Positions 1-7,665 are shown, numbered from the stretch's first letter. The stretch: 11,222 nucleotides of DNA from Thiohalocapsa sp. (GCF_019695415.1 NZ_JAIFKJ010000141.1:1-11222); one strand, 5' to 3'. Translations and numbers: made by a program. The notes: generated by a model not told the origin, from the sequence alone.

Positions 1-814
1 GCGCCAGGCGGGTGATGCTGTCGAGCAGGATGACGACGTCCTTGTTGTGCTCCACGAGCCTTTTGGCCTTCTCGATGACCATTTCCGCCACCTGCACGTG
101 GCGGGTAGCGGGCTCGTCGAAGGTGGAGGACACCACCTCGCCGCGCACCGAGCGCGCCATTTCGGTCACCTCTTCCGGACGCTCGTCAATGAGCAGGACG
201 ATGAGGTAGACGTCGGGGTAGTTGTGCGCGATGGACTGGGCCACGTTTTGCAGCATCATCGTCTTGCCGGCCTTGGGCGGCGAGACGATAAGGCCGCGCT
301 GGCCTTTGCCGATGGGTGACACCAGGTCGATGATCCGCGCCGTCAGGTCCTCCGTGCTGCCGTTGCCGATCTCGAGCTGCATGCGCTCCTGCGCGAACAG
401 CGGCGTGAAGTTCTCGAACAGAATCTTGTTCTTGGCCGCCTCGGGGCGATCGAAGTTGATGTCGCCCACCTTGAGCAGCGCGAAGTAGCGCTCGCCATCC
501 TTGGGCGGGCGAATCTTGCCGGAGATGGTATCGCCGGTGCGCAGCGCGAAGCGGCGGATCTGGCTCGGAGAGACATAGATGTCGTCGGGCCCTGCGAGGT
601 AGGAGGCGTCCGCCGAGCGCAGGAAGCCGAACCCGTCGGAGAGGATCTCCAGCACACCGTCGCCGTAGATGTCCTCGCCCCGCTTGGCGCGCGCCTTCAG
701 GATGGCGAAGATCAGATCCTGTTTGCGCGAGCGGCCGATGCCCTCGAGTTCCATGGACTGGGCCAGCTCCACCAATTGGGGAACCGGCATCTTCTTGAGC
801 TCTGTGAGATTCAT
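1..814 (-). CDS. rho: Transcription termination factor Rho (3' end beyond window)
   Basis: Rho is a hexameric RNA-dependent ATPase/helicase that binds C-rich nascent RNA and terminates transcription. The first 271 codons are present; E. coli Rho has 419 residues, so roughly the last third lies off the left edge. The protein opens [10 protein letters not shown] and aligns with E. coli Rho without gaps. The N-terminal RNA-binding part contains the RNP-type stretch GFGFLR (about residues 61-66) and [10 protein letters not shown]. The ATPase domain has Walker A PPKAGKT near residues 179-185 and Walker B VILLDS near 260-266, and the readable sequence stops at ITRLA. The ATG at 812-814 was chosen because it matches the conserved N-terminus; I see no clear Shine-Dalgarno sequence in front of it. 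The gene follows trxA on the same strand after a long C-rich leader, the E. coli order. Family identity is certain. Confidence 0.97.
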   Translation of the reverse strand, partial: MNLTELKKMPVPQLVELAQSMELEGIGRSRKQDLIFAILKARAKRGEDIYGDGVLEILSDGFGFLRSADASYLAGPDDIYVSPSQIRRFALRTGDTISGKIRPPKDGERYFALLKVGDINFDRPEAAKNKILFENFTPLFAQERMQLEIGNGSTEDLTARIIDLVSPIGKGQRGLIVSPPKAGKTMMLQNVAQSIAHNYPDVYLIVLLIDERPEEVTEMARSVRGEVVSSTFDEPATRHVQVAEMVIEKAKRLVEHNKDVVILLDSITRLA

Positions 815-1052
815 TGCGTCGTGTTTGATGGCGATGGGCCGCCGTTCGGGTCGGGGCCGGGCGGGTGCACGCCGGTCGAGTCGCTAAGGCAGCACAGCCG
901 CGAGGTGCTGAGGGACGGGCCGGCGGTGGCGGGATTGTTTGGCTGTCCTACCGGAGCGCCCGGGGCGGGGCCGGGCGTTATTCCTGGGGTTGTGTTGGCT
1001 GCGGCCCCGGCGAGGGGCGGCGGCGGTCGGCTGGGGTGGTGCCGACCCGGAT
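815..1052 (-). promoter_or_regulatory. C-rich rho leader, candidate rut/autoregulatory region
   Basis: This is the 238-base gap between the trxA stop and the rho start. By hand count the transcribed (minus) strand has about 114 C and 63 G, a strong C-over-G excess. It includes G-poor patches such as GCAGCCAACACAACCCCAGG and ACAGCCAAACAATCCCGCC. Rho loads on C-rich, G-poor, unstructured RNA (rut sites), and E. coli rho is known to be autoregulated by Rho-dependent termination in its leader. I infer the same here. No convincing leader peptide was found. Confidence 0.5.
1025..1047 (-). other. Small hairpin just downstream of trxA
   Basis: A perfect 7-bp inverted repeat, GGTCGGC / GCCGACC on the plus strand, flanks a 9-base loop 6 bases past the trxA stop codon. 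No T-tract follows on the minus strand, so it is not a textbook intrinsic terminator. It could protect the trxA 3' end from exonucleases or pause polymerase at the start of the rho leader. Confidence 0.3.
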
Positions 1053-1379
1053 TCAGAGGTTGCTGTCGATAAAGACCGTCAGTTGCGACTTCGACACAGC
1101 ACCAACCTTGGTCGCTTCCGGCTCGCCGCCCTTGAACAGCATCAGCGTCGGGATACCGCGCACCTTGAAGCGCTCGGTCACGGCGCGGTTCTGGTCGATG
1201 TCGAGCTTGGCGATCTTGATCTTGCCGGCGTATTCCTCGGCGATCTCCTCCAGCAGCGGGGCGATCATTTTGCAGGGGGCGCACCAGTTGGCCCAGTAGT
1301 CCACGAGGACTGGTTCGGGGGAGTTGAGCACCTCTTCCTCGAAGGTGTCGTCCGTTACGTGCAAGATGCGGTCGGTCAC
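1053..1379 (-). CDS. trxA: Thioredoxin 1 (TrxA)
   Basis: Cytoplasmic thioredoxin of 108 residues, the usual length. It reduces protein disulfides with electrons from thioredoxin reductase and serves ribonucleotide reductase, methionine sulfoxide reductase and peroxiredoxins. The active site is W32-C33-A34-P35-C36-K37, with Ala where E. coli has Gly. The buried Asp is D27 and the cis-Pro loop is G75-I76-P77. The start is GTG at 1377-1379, preceded by GGAGA about 10 bases upstream; the N-terminus MTDRILHVTDDTF aligns with E. coli TrxA. There is no signal peptide. It lies upstream of rho on the same strand and may share transcripts with it, and it is divergent from rhlB across a 434-base region. 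Identity is certain from length and motifs. Confidence 0.97.
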   Translation of the reverse strand: MTDRILHVTDDTFEEEVLNSPEPVLVDYWANWCAPCKMIAPLLEEIAEEYAGKIKIAKLDIDQNRAVTERFKVRGIPTLMLFKGGEPEATKVGAVSKSQLTVFIDSNL

Positions 1380-1813
1380 GTTGGGTCTGTCTCCGCTCGG
1401 GTGTGGGTTTGCGGCGGGCGGTGTCTCGGGCGCGTTACTCCGTAATGCTTGCCGTGGGCGTGCGGGCCTGCAGGTGGTTCCTGCAGATGCCGTTTTCGCA
1501 CATGGCTCCTGCGCATGTAGGGCGGCCGAGCCGTCTCGCTGCCTGAGGTATGGCTGCCCCGATGCACCCTAGGCGCATCTCAGGCGGCGTGAGTTCAGAC
1601 TTGAGCTCAGATGGGAGGTGGGGCGGATTGGCTTTGTTATCGCCCCAAGGGTTAAGATGCTATTTGAGCCAAAGATATCAAGATTTGCAACCCCTCCCGG
1701 CCAGCCGGTGCAGACTGCCGGAACAGCCCGCCGGCGCGCACCGAGCTCCAGCCGGCCGCGGCGTCCATCGCGCCGGTCGACCCCGGGGGTACCGGCACGA
1801 GCCGCAGGATTCC
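1380..1813. promoter_or_regulatory. Divergent trxA / rhlB control region
   Basis: This 434-base stretch has no credible gene. It contains the most obvious AT-rich patch of the left third (about 1628-1690) and probably holds promoters for both directions. On the minus strand, TTGCAA (1685-1690) and TCAAAT (1662-1667) are separated by 17 bases and match the sigma-70 consensus at 8 of 12 positions, facing trxA. On the plus strand, TTGTTA (1634-1639) with TGCTAT (1658-1663) is a weaker candidate for rhlB. Other structure: a direct repeat CCTGCAG at 1467-1473 and 1480-1486, whose cores CTGCAG are palindromic, and GATGC...GCATC near 1560-1580. An open frame continues upstream of the rhlB start into this region, but it has atypical composition and is not counted as protein. 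Confidence 0.4.
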
Positions 1814-3310
1814 ATGTCAGAAACCCATCTCACCGACGTTCGTTTCGACAGTTTCGATCTCGACCAAAGCATTCTCCAGGGCCTCGCCGACGCGGGCTTC
1901 ACGCATTGCACACCCATCCAGGCGCAAACGCTGCCGCTCGCCCTCGCCGGCCAGGATGTTGCGGGCCAAGCGCAGACCGGCACCGGTAAGACGGCCGCTT
2001 TCCTTGTGGCGGCTATGCAGCATCTGCTCACGCATCCACGCGGTGAGCCTCGCGAGGGTCCGCGTCAACCACGGGTGGTGATTCTGGCGCCCACGCGCGA
2101 GCTCGCGGTGCAGATTCACAAGGATGCCGAGGTCCTCGGCCGACACACGGACTTCAAGCTCGGCTTGGTCTACGGCGGCACCGGCTACCAGCAGCAGCGC
2201 GACGATCTGGCAGCCGGCGTGGACATTCTCATCGGCACGCCCGGGCGCCTGATCGACTACTTCAAGCAGCGCGTGTTCGACTTCCGCTCCGTGCAGGTGA
2301 TGGTGCTGGACGAGGCGGACCGGATGTTCGATCTCGGCTTCATCAAGGACATCCGCTTCGTGCTGCGGCGGCTGCCGAGCCCCGCGGAGCGTCTCGGCAT
2401 GCTCTTCTCGGCAACCCTCTCCTACCGGGTCACGGAGCTCGCCTACGAGCACATGAACGACCCGCAGATGGTGGAGATCGCCCCGGACCAGGTCACCGCG
2501 GATCGGGTGCAGCAGACCTGCTACATGGTGGCCAACGACGAGAAGATCCCGCTGCTGCTTGGGCTGGTGCGCCGCCTCGAGGGCGGGCGCATCATGGTCT
2601 TCGTCAACACCAAGCGGCAGGGCGAGCAGGTCTGGGGCTACCTCGAGGGCAACGGCGTGCACGCCGCCATGCTCTCCGGCGATGTGCCGCAGAAGAAGCG
2701 GCTCAAGCTGCTGGCCCAGTTCAAGTCCGGCGAGCTGCCGGTCATGGTGGCCACGGACGTCGCCGCCCGCGGACTGCATATCCCCGGCGTATCTCACGTC
2801 GTCAACTTCGACCTACCTGATGATGCCGAAGACTACGTGCATCGTATCGGCCGCACCGCCAGAGCGGGCGAGGCGGGAGATGCCATCAGCTTCGTCTGTG
2901 AGACCTACGCCTTCTGCCTGCCGGATATCGAGTCCTACATCGGTATGAAGATCCCGGTGGAGCAGGTCACCGCCGACATGCTTGCCGAGGTGGATCCCAA
3001 GAGCCGGGTGCCGGCACCCCGGCGGCCGCGGGACGGGCGTGGCGAGCGTCGCGAAGGAGGACGAGGCGACCGGCGCGGTGGCCGCCGCGAGCAGGGCGGC
3101 GAGGGCCGACGCGGTCGCGGCCAGCGCACACGCGGTAAGACTGCGGAGGCGCCCGGCGCGCAACGAGAAGAGTCGGCGGCGGCGCCGGCCGCACGGCCCG
3201 AGCCGGCGCGCGAGGGCCCGAGTGCAACAGCGGATGGCGCCGAGGCCAATTCCAAGAAGCGCCGGCGCCGGCGGCGCAAGCCCGCCGCCGATTCCGCGCC
3301 CGCCACCTGA
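1814..3310 (+). CDS. rhlB: ATP-dependent RNA helicase RhlB with long basic tail
   Basis: DEAD-box RNA helicase of 498 residues. In E. coli RhlB works with RNase E and PNPase in the RNA degradosome. The helicase core covers about residues 1-395. Visible motifs: Q motif (TPIQ, 33-36), motif I QTGTGKT (54-60), Ia PTRELA (93-98), TPGR (142-145), DEAD (166-169), SAT (199-201), motif V ATDVAARG (313-320) and motif [10 protein letters not shown] (343-350). [11 protein letters not shown] at the N-terminus and the [17 protein letters not shown] regions mark RhlB rather than RhlE or SrmB. The ATG at 1814 has AGGA just upstream and matches E. coli RhlB; the frame is open for 88 more codons upstream but that extension is unsupported. 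The tail (about 400-498) is Arg/Gly-rich, then Ala/Pro-rich, ending in [10 protein letters not shown], and makes the protein about 75 residues longer than the 421-residue E. coli enzyme. Confidence 0.95.
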   Translation: MSETHLTDVRFDSFDLDQSILQGLADAGFTHCTPIQAQTLPLALAGQDVAGQAQTGTGKTAAFLVAAMQHLLTHPRGEPREGPRQPRVVILAPTRELAVQIHKDAEVLGRHTDFKLGLVYGGTGYQQQRDDLAAGVDILIGTPGRLIDYFKQRVFDFRSVQVMVLDEADRMFDLGFIKDIRFVLRRLPSPAERLGMLFSATLSYRVTELAYEHMNDPQMVEIAPDQVTADRVQQTCYMVANDEKIPLLLGLVRRLEGGRIMVFVNTKRQGEQVWGYLEGNGVHAAMLSGDVPQKKRLKLLAQFKSGELPVMVATDVAARGLHIPGVSHVVNFDLPDDAEDYVHRIGRTARAGEAGDAISFVCETYAFCLPDIESYIGMKIPVEQVTADMLAEVDPKSRVPAPRRPRDGRGERREGGRGDRRGGRREQGGEGRRGRGQRTRGKTAEAPGAQREESAAAPAARPEPAREGPSATADGAEANSKKRRRRRRKPAADSAPAT

Positions 3311-3357
3311 GCCCGTCTGCCCTGCCGGCGCCGACGCGTCTGCTGACGCTGTGCCGT

Positions 3358-4080
3358 TCAGCGCAGCTGCGCCAACAGCTCCGCGAAGTGAGCAACAGCC
3401 GGAAAGTCCCGGATGTCTCGCGCAGGCGCGCGTGAGTCCGGCGCGCTTACCGCCATCAGCCAGCGAAAGCCATAGTCCCGCGCCGCGCGCAGCACATCCA
3501 GATTGTCGTCGATGAAGAGGGTGCGCGCCGGTTCGAAGGGCTCGATCTCGCGCACGCGCTCCCAAAAGCCCGGAGTCTCCTTGGCAAGCCTGAGGTCGTG
3601 CGCACAGATGACCCGGTCCAAGTGCCCGCCGAGGCGGGTGCGACGGAACTTGAGGTCGATGGACTTTTGGTGTGCGTTGGTTACCAGCACCCGCCGCTTG
3701 CCGCGGGCAGCGAGGACGTCCAGGAAGTCCAGCACATGCGGGTGTACCGCGATCAGGTGCTCCACCTCTGCCTTCAGCAGCGCAATGTCGAGCCCGAGCT
3801 CCCGGCTCCAGTGGTCCACGCAGTACCAGTCGAGCGTGCCCTGGATGCGGCGATATTTGGGCAGGAGCGCCGCCTTGGCCTCGTCCAGACTGACCCCGAG
3901 CTTGTCCGCGTAGCGTCTCGGCACGTGCTCCAGCCAGAAATGGTTGTCGTAGTAGAGGTCCAGCAGGGTGCCGTCCATGTCCAGGAAGACGCGGTCGATG
4001 GCCTGCCAGTCGAGCGCCGGGCAGACCTGCGGTACTGGTTGAGCCTGCGGTGCTGGGGCGTTGCGCTGGGGCATGATCAT
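3358..4080 (-). CDS. yrfG: HAD-family GMP/IMP 5'-nucleotidase (YrfG-like)
   Basis: Cytoplasmic haloacid-dehalogenase-fold phosphatase of 240 residues. The E. coli homologue YrfG dephosphorylates purine nucleoside monophosphates (GMP, IMP). Catalytic motifs are complete: motif I D34-M-D36-G-T, motif II T134 in VTNAH, motif III Lys K167 and motif IV D191-D192 in LFIDD. The cap segment with LDWYCVDHWS (about 83-92) is very close to YrfG. The start is uncertain: ATG codons lie at 4078-4080 and 4072-4074, neither with a clear ribosome-binding site, and the first ~22 residues are a Pro/Gln-rich extension absent from E. coli YrfG. The frame stays open further upstream into nudE, which I reject as coding. 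The gene is divergent from nudE as in E. coli and convergent with rhlB, 47 bases between stops. Confidence 0.88.
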   Translation of the reverse strand: MIMPQRNAPAPQAQPVPQVCPALDWQAIDRVFLDMDGTLLDLYYDNHFWLEHVPRRYADKLGVSLDEAKAALLPKYRRIQGTLDWYCVDHWSRELGLDIALLKAEVEHLIAVHPHVLDFLDVLAARGKRRVLVTNAHQKSIDLKFRRTRLGGHLDRVICAHDLRLAKETPGFWERVREIEPFEPARTLFIDDNLDVLRAARDYGFRWLMAVSAPDSRAPARDIRDFPAVAHFAELLAQLR

Positions 4081-4177
4081 GGGCGGCCGATGGTTGGTGC
4101 GAAGCGCTGTAGCGCGCAGAATACCCGACGCCAGCCGCCGCACGCACAGCAGGCAGCAGCCGAGGGGCATTGAGTCG
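4081..4177. promoter_or_regulatory. Divergent yrfG / nudE promoter region
   Basis: A 97-base region between the two start codons. On the plus strand TTGGTG (4094-4099) and CAGAAT (4117-4122) have a 17-base spacer and match consensus at about 7 of 12 positions. Between them lies a perfect palindrome, GCGCT-GT-AGCGC (4104-4115), placed where a repressor could block polymerase. The promoter call is weak; the palindrome is seen directly. Confidence 0.3.
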
Positions 4178-4744
4178 ATGACGAGACAAAAACCGCGTGT
4201 CCTGGCCAGGCGCCTTGCGGCGCGCTCGGGTATCTTCCGGGTGGAGGCGGTGGACCTGGAGTTCAGCAATGGCGAGCGGCGCACCTTCGAGCGCATCCTC
4301 GGCGGTCGCGATTCGGTGATGATCGTCCCGCTGGATGCCGACGATAATCTGCTCCTCGCCCGCGAGTATGCCGCCGGCAGCGATGATTACCAGCTCGGCT
4401 TCCCAAAGGGCGTCGTGGATGCCGAGGAGGCGCTTCTGGATGCCGCCGGGCGTGAGCTGCGGGAGGAGCTGGGCGTTGCCGCCAGGTCGCTGGCGGTGGT
4501 GCACCGCGTGAGCGTCGTGCCGGGTTATATCCAGCACGGGACGCGTATCGTGCTCGCGCGCGGGCTGTATCCGGACCCACTTCCCGGCGACGAGCCCGAG
4601 CCGGTGGAGGTGGTGCCCTGGCCGCTGGCGGACTCGGACGGTCTGTTGGCACGCCCGGACTTCACCGAGGCCCGCTCCGTTGCGGCGTTGTTCCTGGTCC
4701 AGCGGTTTCTGGCAGCGGAGGCATTGGCAGGTGCGGGCGCCTGA
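4178..4744 (+). CDS. nudE: ADP compounds hydrolase NudE (Nudix)
   Basis: Cytoplasmic Nudix hydrolase of 188 residues (E. coli NudE 186). In E. coli NudE cleaves ADP-containing dinucleotides such as ADP-ribose, NADH and Ap3A in a Mg-dependent reaction. The Nudix box G-x5-E-x7-REUxEExGU is complete at residues 78-100, with catalytic RELREELG. N-terminal VEAVDLEFSNGERR and downstream GDEPEP and VPWPLAD match NudE rather than other Nudix families. The start ATG at 4178 gives an E. coli-like N-terminus; an open extension of 39 codons upstream overlaps the yrfG start region and is unlikely. Divergent from yrfG, conserved with E. coli, suggesting linked nucleotide clean-up functions. A 5-bp stem GGAGT/ACTCC at 4762-4777 lies just past the stop but lacks a T-tract. 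Confidence 0.95.
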   Translation: MTRQKPRVLARRLAARSGIFRVEAVDLEFSNGERRTFERILGGRDSVMIVPLDADDNLLLAREYAAGSDDYQLGFPKGVVDAEEALLDAAGRELREELGVAARSLAVVHRVSVVPGYIQHGTRIVLARGLYPDPLPGDEPEPVEVVPWPLADSDGLLARPDFTEARSVAALFLVQRFLAAEALAGAGA

Positions 4745-4870
4745 TCGCGAGACTGACCGCTGGAGTGATCAGACTCCGCTCGGGCCGGGCTCGAGCATAG
4801 CCTTAATCGAGTACAACGACGACAAGACACCACAAACGCAGGCGGCCCGCCAGGCGCGGCAAGCCTGCGC

Positions 4871-4879
4871 AGAGGAGGT
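4871..4879 (+). promoter_or_regulatory. Strong ribosome binding site of the tandem thioredoxin gene
   Basis: AGAGGAGGT is nearly a perfect anti-16S match, 7 bases before the ATG at 4887. It fixes that start over the open frame running upstream and predicts efficient translation. Confidence 0.8.
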
Positions 4880-4886
4880 AGCGATC

Positions 4887-5960
4887 ATGATCTGCGAGTC
4901 ACAGCGTCGCCACTCGCGCCGGCGCCCGCCGGTCACGTCCGTGCTTGGTCTGTTGTCCGGCTTGCTGGCGGGCCTGACCCTGGCCGCCGGCGCCGCGGCC
5001 AGTGTCGACGAGTCGGTCGAAACGGCGCTCGGCCGGGACGACTTTCCACGCGAGGACCCGCTCATCTATCCCGAGTGGTTCAAGGAGCCCTTCTTGAACC
5101 TCCCGGACGACCACGCCGAGGCCTTGGCCGAAGGCAAAGACCTGGTGGTCTACTTCGGCCAGCGCCGCTGCGCTTACTGCCACAAGCTGATGGACGTGAA
5201 TTTCGGCGCGCCGGACATCGTCAAGTACACCCGCGAGCACTTCGATATCGTGCCCGTGGACATCTGGGGCGTCACCGAGGTGACGGACCTCGCCGGCGAG
5301 ACCCTCACGGAGCGCGACTTCGCGCTGCGGGAGGAGACCAATTTTACGCCCTCGCTGGTGTTCTACGACGAGACCGGCGCCGAGGCGCTGCGCCTACGCG
5401 GCTACTACCCGCCGTACCAGTTCCGTGCCGCGTTGGAGTATGTCGCCGACGATCACTACCAGCGCGAGTCCTTTCGGGACTATCTGGCCCGCGGCGAGAA
5501 CCGCATGGTGTTCGGCCCGGCGGACCTGAACGAAGAGGACTTCTTCGAGCCGCCCCCCTACAACCTGGACCGCTCCAAGGTGCCGAGCGAGCGACCGCTG
5601 GTGGTGTTCTTCGAGCAAGGCGACTGTCACGCATGCGACGTGCTGCACGGCGAGGCGCTGCGCCAGGGCGAGCTGCAGCGCCAGTTCGCGGAGTTCGACA
5701 GTGTGCAGATCGACATCTGGTCGGACACCCCGGTCGTCACACCCGAAGGCGAGCGCACCACGGCGCAGGCGTGGGCCCGCGACCTCGGCATCTTCTACGC
5801 GCCATCGCTACTGTTCTTCGACGAGCACGGACGGGAGATCCTGCGGGTGGACTCGGTGGTGGGCTTCTATCGTTTGCGCAACGTGCTGAACTACATCAGC
5901 AGCAAGGCCTACCTCGACGAGCCCAACTATCAGCGCTGGCGGGTGTCTCGGGCGTTCTGA
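4887..5960 (+). CDS. Exported protein with two thioredoxin-fold domains (SoxW-like)
   Basis: A 357-residue protein with an Arg-rich N-terminus and a hydrophobic stretch (about 17-38) ending in AAGAAAS, a likely Sec signal peptide, so the protein probably acts in the periplasm. Domain 1 (about 60-195) has C95-A-Y-C98, cis-Pro P155 and VNFGAPDIV. Domain 2 (about 235-345) has C247-H-A-C250 and cis-Pro P306 and lacks some of domain 1's surrounding residues. Both domains share the pattern D-I-W followed by an inserted segment, then FTPSLVFYDE or YAPSLLFFDE, so they look like an internal duplication. The style resembles SoxW, the periplasmic thioredoxin found with sulfur-oxidation genes. I infer a thiol-disulfide exchange role, perhaps with electrons from a DsbD/CcdA-type membrane carrier. 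No partner gene is adjacent. It sits 142 bases after nudE and convergent with the DUF6279 gene; its own promoter was not identified. Confidence 0.85.
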   Translation: MICESQRRHSRRRPPVTSVLGLLSGLLAGLTLAAGAAASVDESVETALGRDDFPREDPLIYPEWFKEPFLNLPDDHAEALAEGKDLVVYFGQRRCAYCHKLMDVNFGAPDIVKYTREHFDIVPVDIWGVTEVTDLAGETLTERDFALREETNFTPSLVFYDETGAEALRLRGYYPPYQFRAALEYVADDHYQRESFRDYLARGENRMVFGPADLNEEDFFEPPPYNLDRSKVPSERPLVVFFEQGDCHACDVLHGEALRQGELQRQFAEFDSVQIDIWSDTPVVTPEGERTTAQAWARDLGIFYAPSLLFFDEHGREILRVDSVVGFYRLRNVLNYISSKAYLDEPNYQRWRVSRAF

Positions 5961-6059
5961 GGCAACCGCCTTGGTGACAGATGACGCTGCCTCATCCGGC
6001 TCGGTCTATGGCGCGCTCATCCCGGGTGCCGGTGGGCTGGGTCGGCAAGTCCGTGCGCC

Positions 6060-6935
6060 TCAGCAAGTCACAGGCGCCATGCGCGGGCTTTGCTGCAAGC
6101 GCAGGAAGTCCTTGCGCAGCCCCGTGAGCCGGTCGATGAGCCGACGGCGCTGCGCATCGCTGAAGCTGGCGTCAAGGCGGACCAGTAGGTCCGTCATGCC
6201 TGCCCGCAGCTGCACCTGGCTGTCCGCTAATGCCGCAGGCATGTCCGTGTAGTCCACCAGCCAGTCGCTGAGGAACCGTTCGATGTCCTCGCTCGTGGCG
6301 CCGCCGCGCAGCAGGGCGATGAGCTCGCGGCGCTTGCGGTCGCGATAGGCATACCAGCTAGCCGTCTCCGGCAGGTCCGCCGCCACGTCACGGACGATGC
6401 GGCGCTGCTTCGGTGTCAGCTCGCCGAGCCACCAGCGCATATTGTCCGTGTAGCGCTCGACGCGCTTGCTCACGCGCACCGCCTTCGGGCGGGCGGCATC
6501 CTCCGCGTCCTCCTGAGCCTCCTCGCGGAAGCGCTGCTGTAGGGCGTCGATTTGGCCCTTGTCCAGATCCGCCAGCAGCGGCGCGGCGGCGGCCGCTGCC
6601 AGTGTGAAGTGGCGACGGTAGATGACCTCGAACTGATCCAGCAGGCACTGCACGTCCGCCCGGGTGAAGCCCTTGCGGGCGTCGTTCTGGGCGCTGTCGA
6701 AGAAAGTGGCGAGATAGGGCAGCTCCTCTTCGCGGTGACGGGCCAAGGCCGTCTTCAGGCGCGGTGACCAGCGCTCCATCTGGGCGCTGTCGAGGCCCAA
6801 GTAGTCGTCGGCATAGCGCTCTATGAAGAAGTCCGCCGTGTTATAGGCGAGCTGCATACCTGAGCAGGCCGTGAGCAGCAGCAGGGCGGTGATGGTCGTG
6901 AGCAAGCGCAGCATGAGCATCTGTGGCGTAGGCAT
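6060..6935 (-). CDS. DUF6279 family lipoprotein
   Basis: A predicted lipoprotein of 291 residues with a hydrophobic signal ending in the lipobox L-T-A-C24, then SGMQLAYNTADFFIERYADDY. Asn-Tyr after the lipobox and the acidic helix-rich body are typical of the DUF6279 family of proteobacterial lipoproteins, whose function is unknown to me. The body is predicted to be mostly alpha-helical, with many Arg/Glu residues (for example FREEAQEDAEDAARP) and a C-terminal LTGLRKDFLRLQQ helix. The start at 6935 is the first Met giving a normal signal; Met residues 6 and 8 would also work, and none has a good ribosome-binding site. It is convergent with the tandem thioredoxin gene (99 bases between) and divergent from the MOSC gene. 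Family assignment is from recognition of the N-terminal pattern. Confidence 0.78.
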   Translation of the reverse strand: MPTPQMLMLRLLTTITALLLLTACSGMQLAYNTADFFIERYADDYLGLDSAQMERWSPRLKTALARHREEELPYLATFFDSAQNDARKGFTRADVQCLLDQFEVIYRRHFTLAAAAAAPLLADLDKGQIDALQQRFREEAQEDAEDAARPKAVRVSKRVERYTDNMRWWLGELTPKQRRIVRDVAADLPETASWYAYRDRKRRELIALLRGGATSEDIERFLSDWLVDYTDMPAALADSQVQLRAGMTDLLVRLDASFSDAQRRRLIDRLTGLRKDFLRLQQSPRMAPVTC

Positions 6936-7004
6936 GAGGCGCGGGGATTCCCGTTCGTGGGCGCGGTTGCAGTGCCGGTATAGGCCGCAATATAGCAACT
7001 GCCG
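6936..7004. promoter_or_regulatory. Divergent lipoprotein / MOSC promoter region
   Basis: A short 69-base gap with a local AT-rich patch. On the plus strand TTGCAG (6966-6971) and TATAGC (6991-6996) are 19 bases apart, with a second TATAGG at 6979-6984. If TATAGC is used, transcription would begin almost at the ATG at 7005, which favours the downstream ATG at 7044 for MOSC. The call is weak. Confidence 0.25.
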
Positions 7005-7610
7005 ATGGTTGAACGGGTCACAAGCCGGCGACTACCGCTCCCGATGGAAGCCCCCCATTGCATCGCCGCCGATGCGCTGCCGCTGCGGCGGCGCAATCAT
7101 GAGCCCACAGCGCTCGCGGACCTTATGAGGCGCCATGCGCAGGCGGGCCGCGTGGTCTGGATCGGCGTGCGTCCGACGAAGCGCGGCGCGCTGACCTGCT
7201 TGGAGCAGGTGCACGCCTACGCCGGGCACGGGCTCGGCGGCGACCATTACGCCGTGCCGCACCGGGCTGTGGGTCCACGGCGCAAGCGCCAGGTGACGCT
7301 GATTCAGGCCGAGCACCTGGCAGTACTGGGCGCACTCCTGGGCGAGGCGCCCATCGACCCCGCCCGGCTGCGGCGCAATCTGGTGGTCGCCGGCATCAAC
7401 CTCCTCGCGCTCAAGGACAGGCGCTTTCGCATCGGCGACGCGTTGCTCGAGACGACGGGGCTGGCCCACCCTTGCTCGCGCATGGAGGAGACCCTCGGCA
7501 CCGGCGGCTACAACGCCATGCGCGGTCACGGCGGCATCACCGCGGCGGTGGTGAGCTCTGGCGTCATTGCCGTCGGCGACACCGTCGAGCCGGTGCCGGG
7601 CGGCGACTGA
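7005..7610 (+). CDS. MOSC domain-containing protein
   Basis: Up to 201 residues. MOSC domains (the molybdenum cofactor sulfurase C-terminal fold) bind molybdenum cofactor or carry sulfur on a conserved cysteine. Seen here: WIGVRP (52-57), GLGGDHY (76-82), RQVTLIQAEH (95-104), RRNLVVAGIN (123-132), FRIGDALLE (141-149), HPC157SRM and GGYNAMRGHGGI (167-178). The conserved Cys is C157. The substrate is unknown; related small MOSC proteins act on N-hydroxylated compounds or deliver sulfur. The start is uncertain: 7005 has no ribosome-binding site and a predicted -10 box sits right before it, so ATG 7044 (188 residues) or 7125 (161 residues, beginning at the conserved core) are alternatives. It is followed after 55 bases by the DCC thiol oxidoreductase gene, probably in one operon. 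Confidence 0.88.
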   Translation: MVERVTSRRLPLPMEAPHCIAADALPLRRRNHEPTALADLMRRHAQAGRVVWIGVRPTKRGALTCLEQVHAYAGHGLGGDHYAVPHRAVGPRRKRQVTLIQAEHLAVLGALLGEAPIDPARLRRNLVVAGINLLALKDRRFRIGDALLETTGLAHPCSRMEETLGTGGYNAMRGHGGITAAVVSSGVIAVGDTVEPVPGGD

Positions 7611-7665
7611 GCTGATGCGGCCGCGGGCCGCGGACCGCAGGCACAACCCAGAGGAGCTGAAGCCC

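Noticed and set aside
1550..1813. In-frame upstream extension of rhlB of 88 codons
   Set aside because: Its Arg/Pro-rich sequence has no similarity to RhlB N-termini, it covers the likely promoter region, and ATG 1814 with AGGA upstream matches the conserved start.
1817..2797. Long 326-codon open frame antisense to rhlB
   Set aside because: It is a high-GC shadow of a certain gene; the His/Val/Leu-rich translation shows no family motif.
3336..3349. Hairpin GCGTC-TGCT-GACGC between the rhlB and yrfG stops, considered as bidirectional terminator
   Set aside because: The stem is only 5 bp and has no T-tract on either strand; chance occurrence is likely in this GC-rich DNA.
4081..4296. N-terminal extension of yrfG into nudE
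   Set aside because: It would overlap nudE and its control region, and the extra residues do not resemble the YrfG N-terminus.
2813..4537. 574-codon open frame on the minus strand spanning rhlB, yrfG and nudE
   Set aside because: It overlaps three well-supported genes in other frames, and its Ala/Arg/Gly composition is typical of GC-rich non-coding frames.
4762..4777. GGAGT/ACTCC hairpin after nudE as terminator
   Set aside because: Five base pairs and no T-tract; not enough to call.
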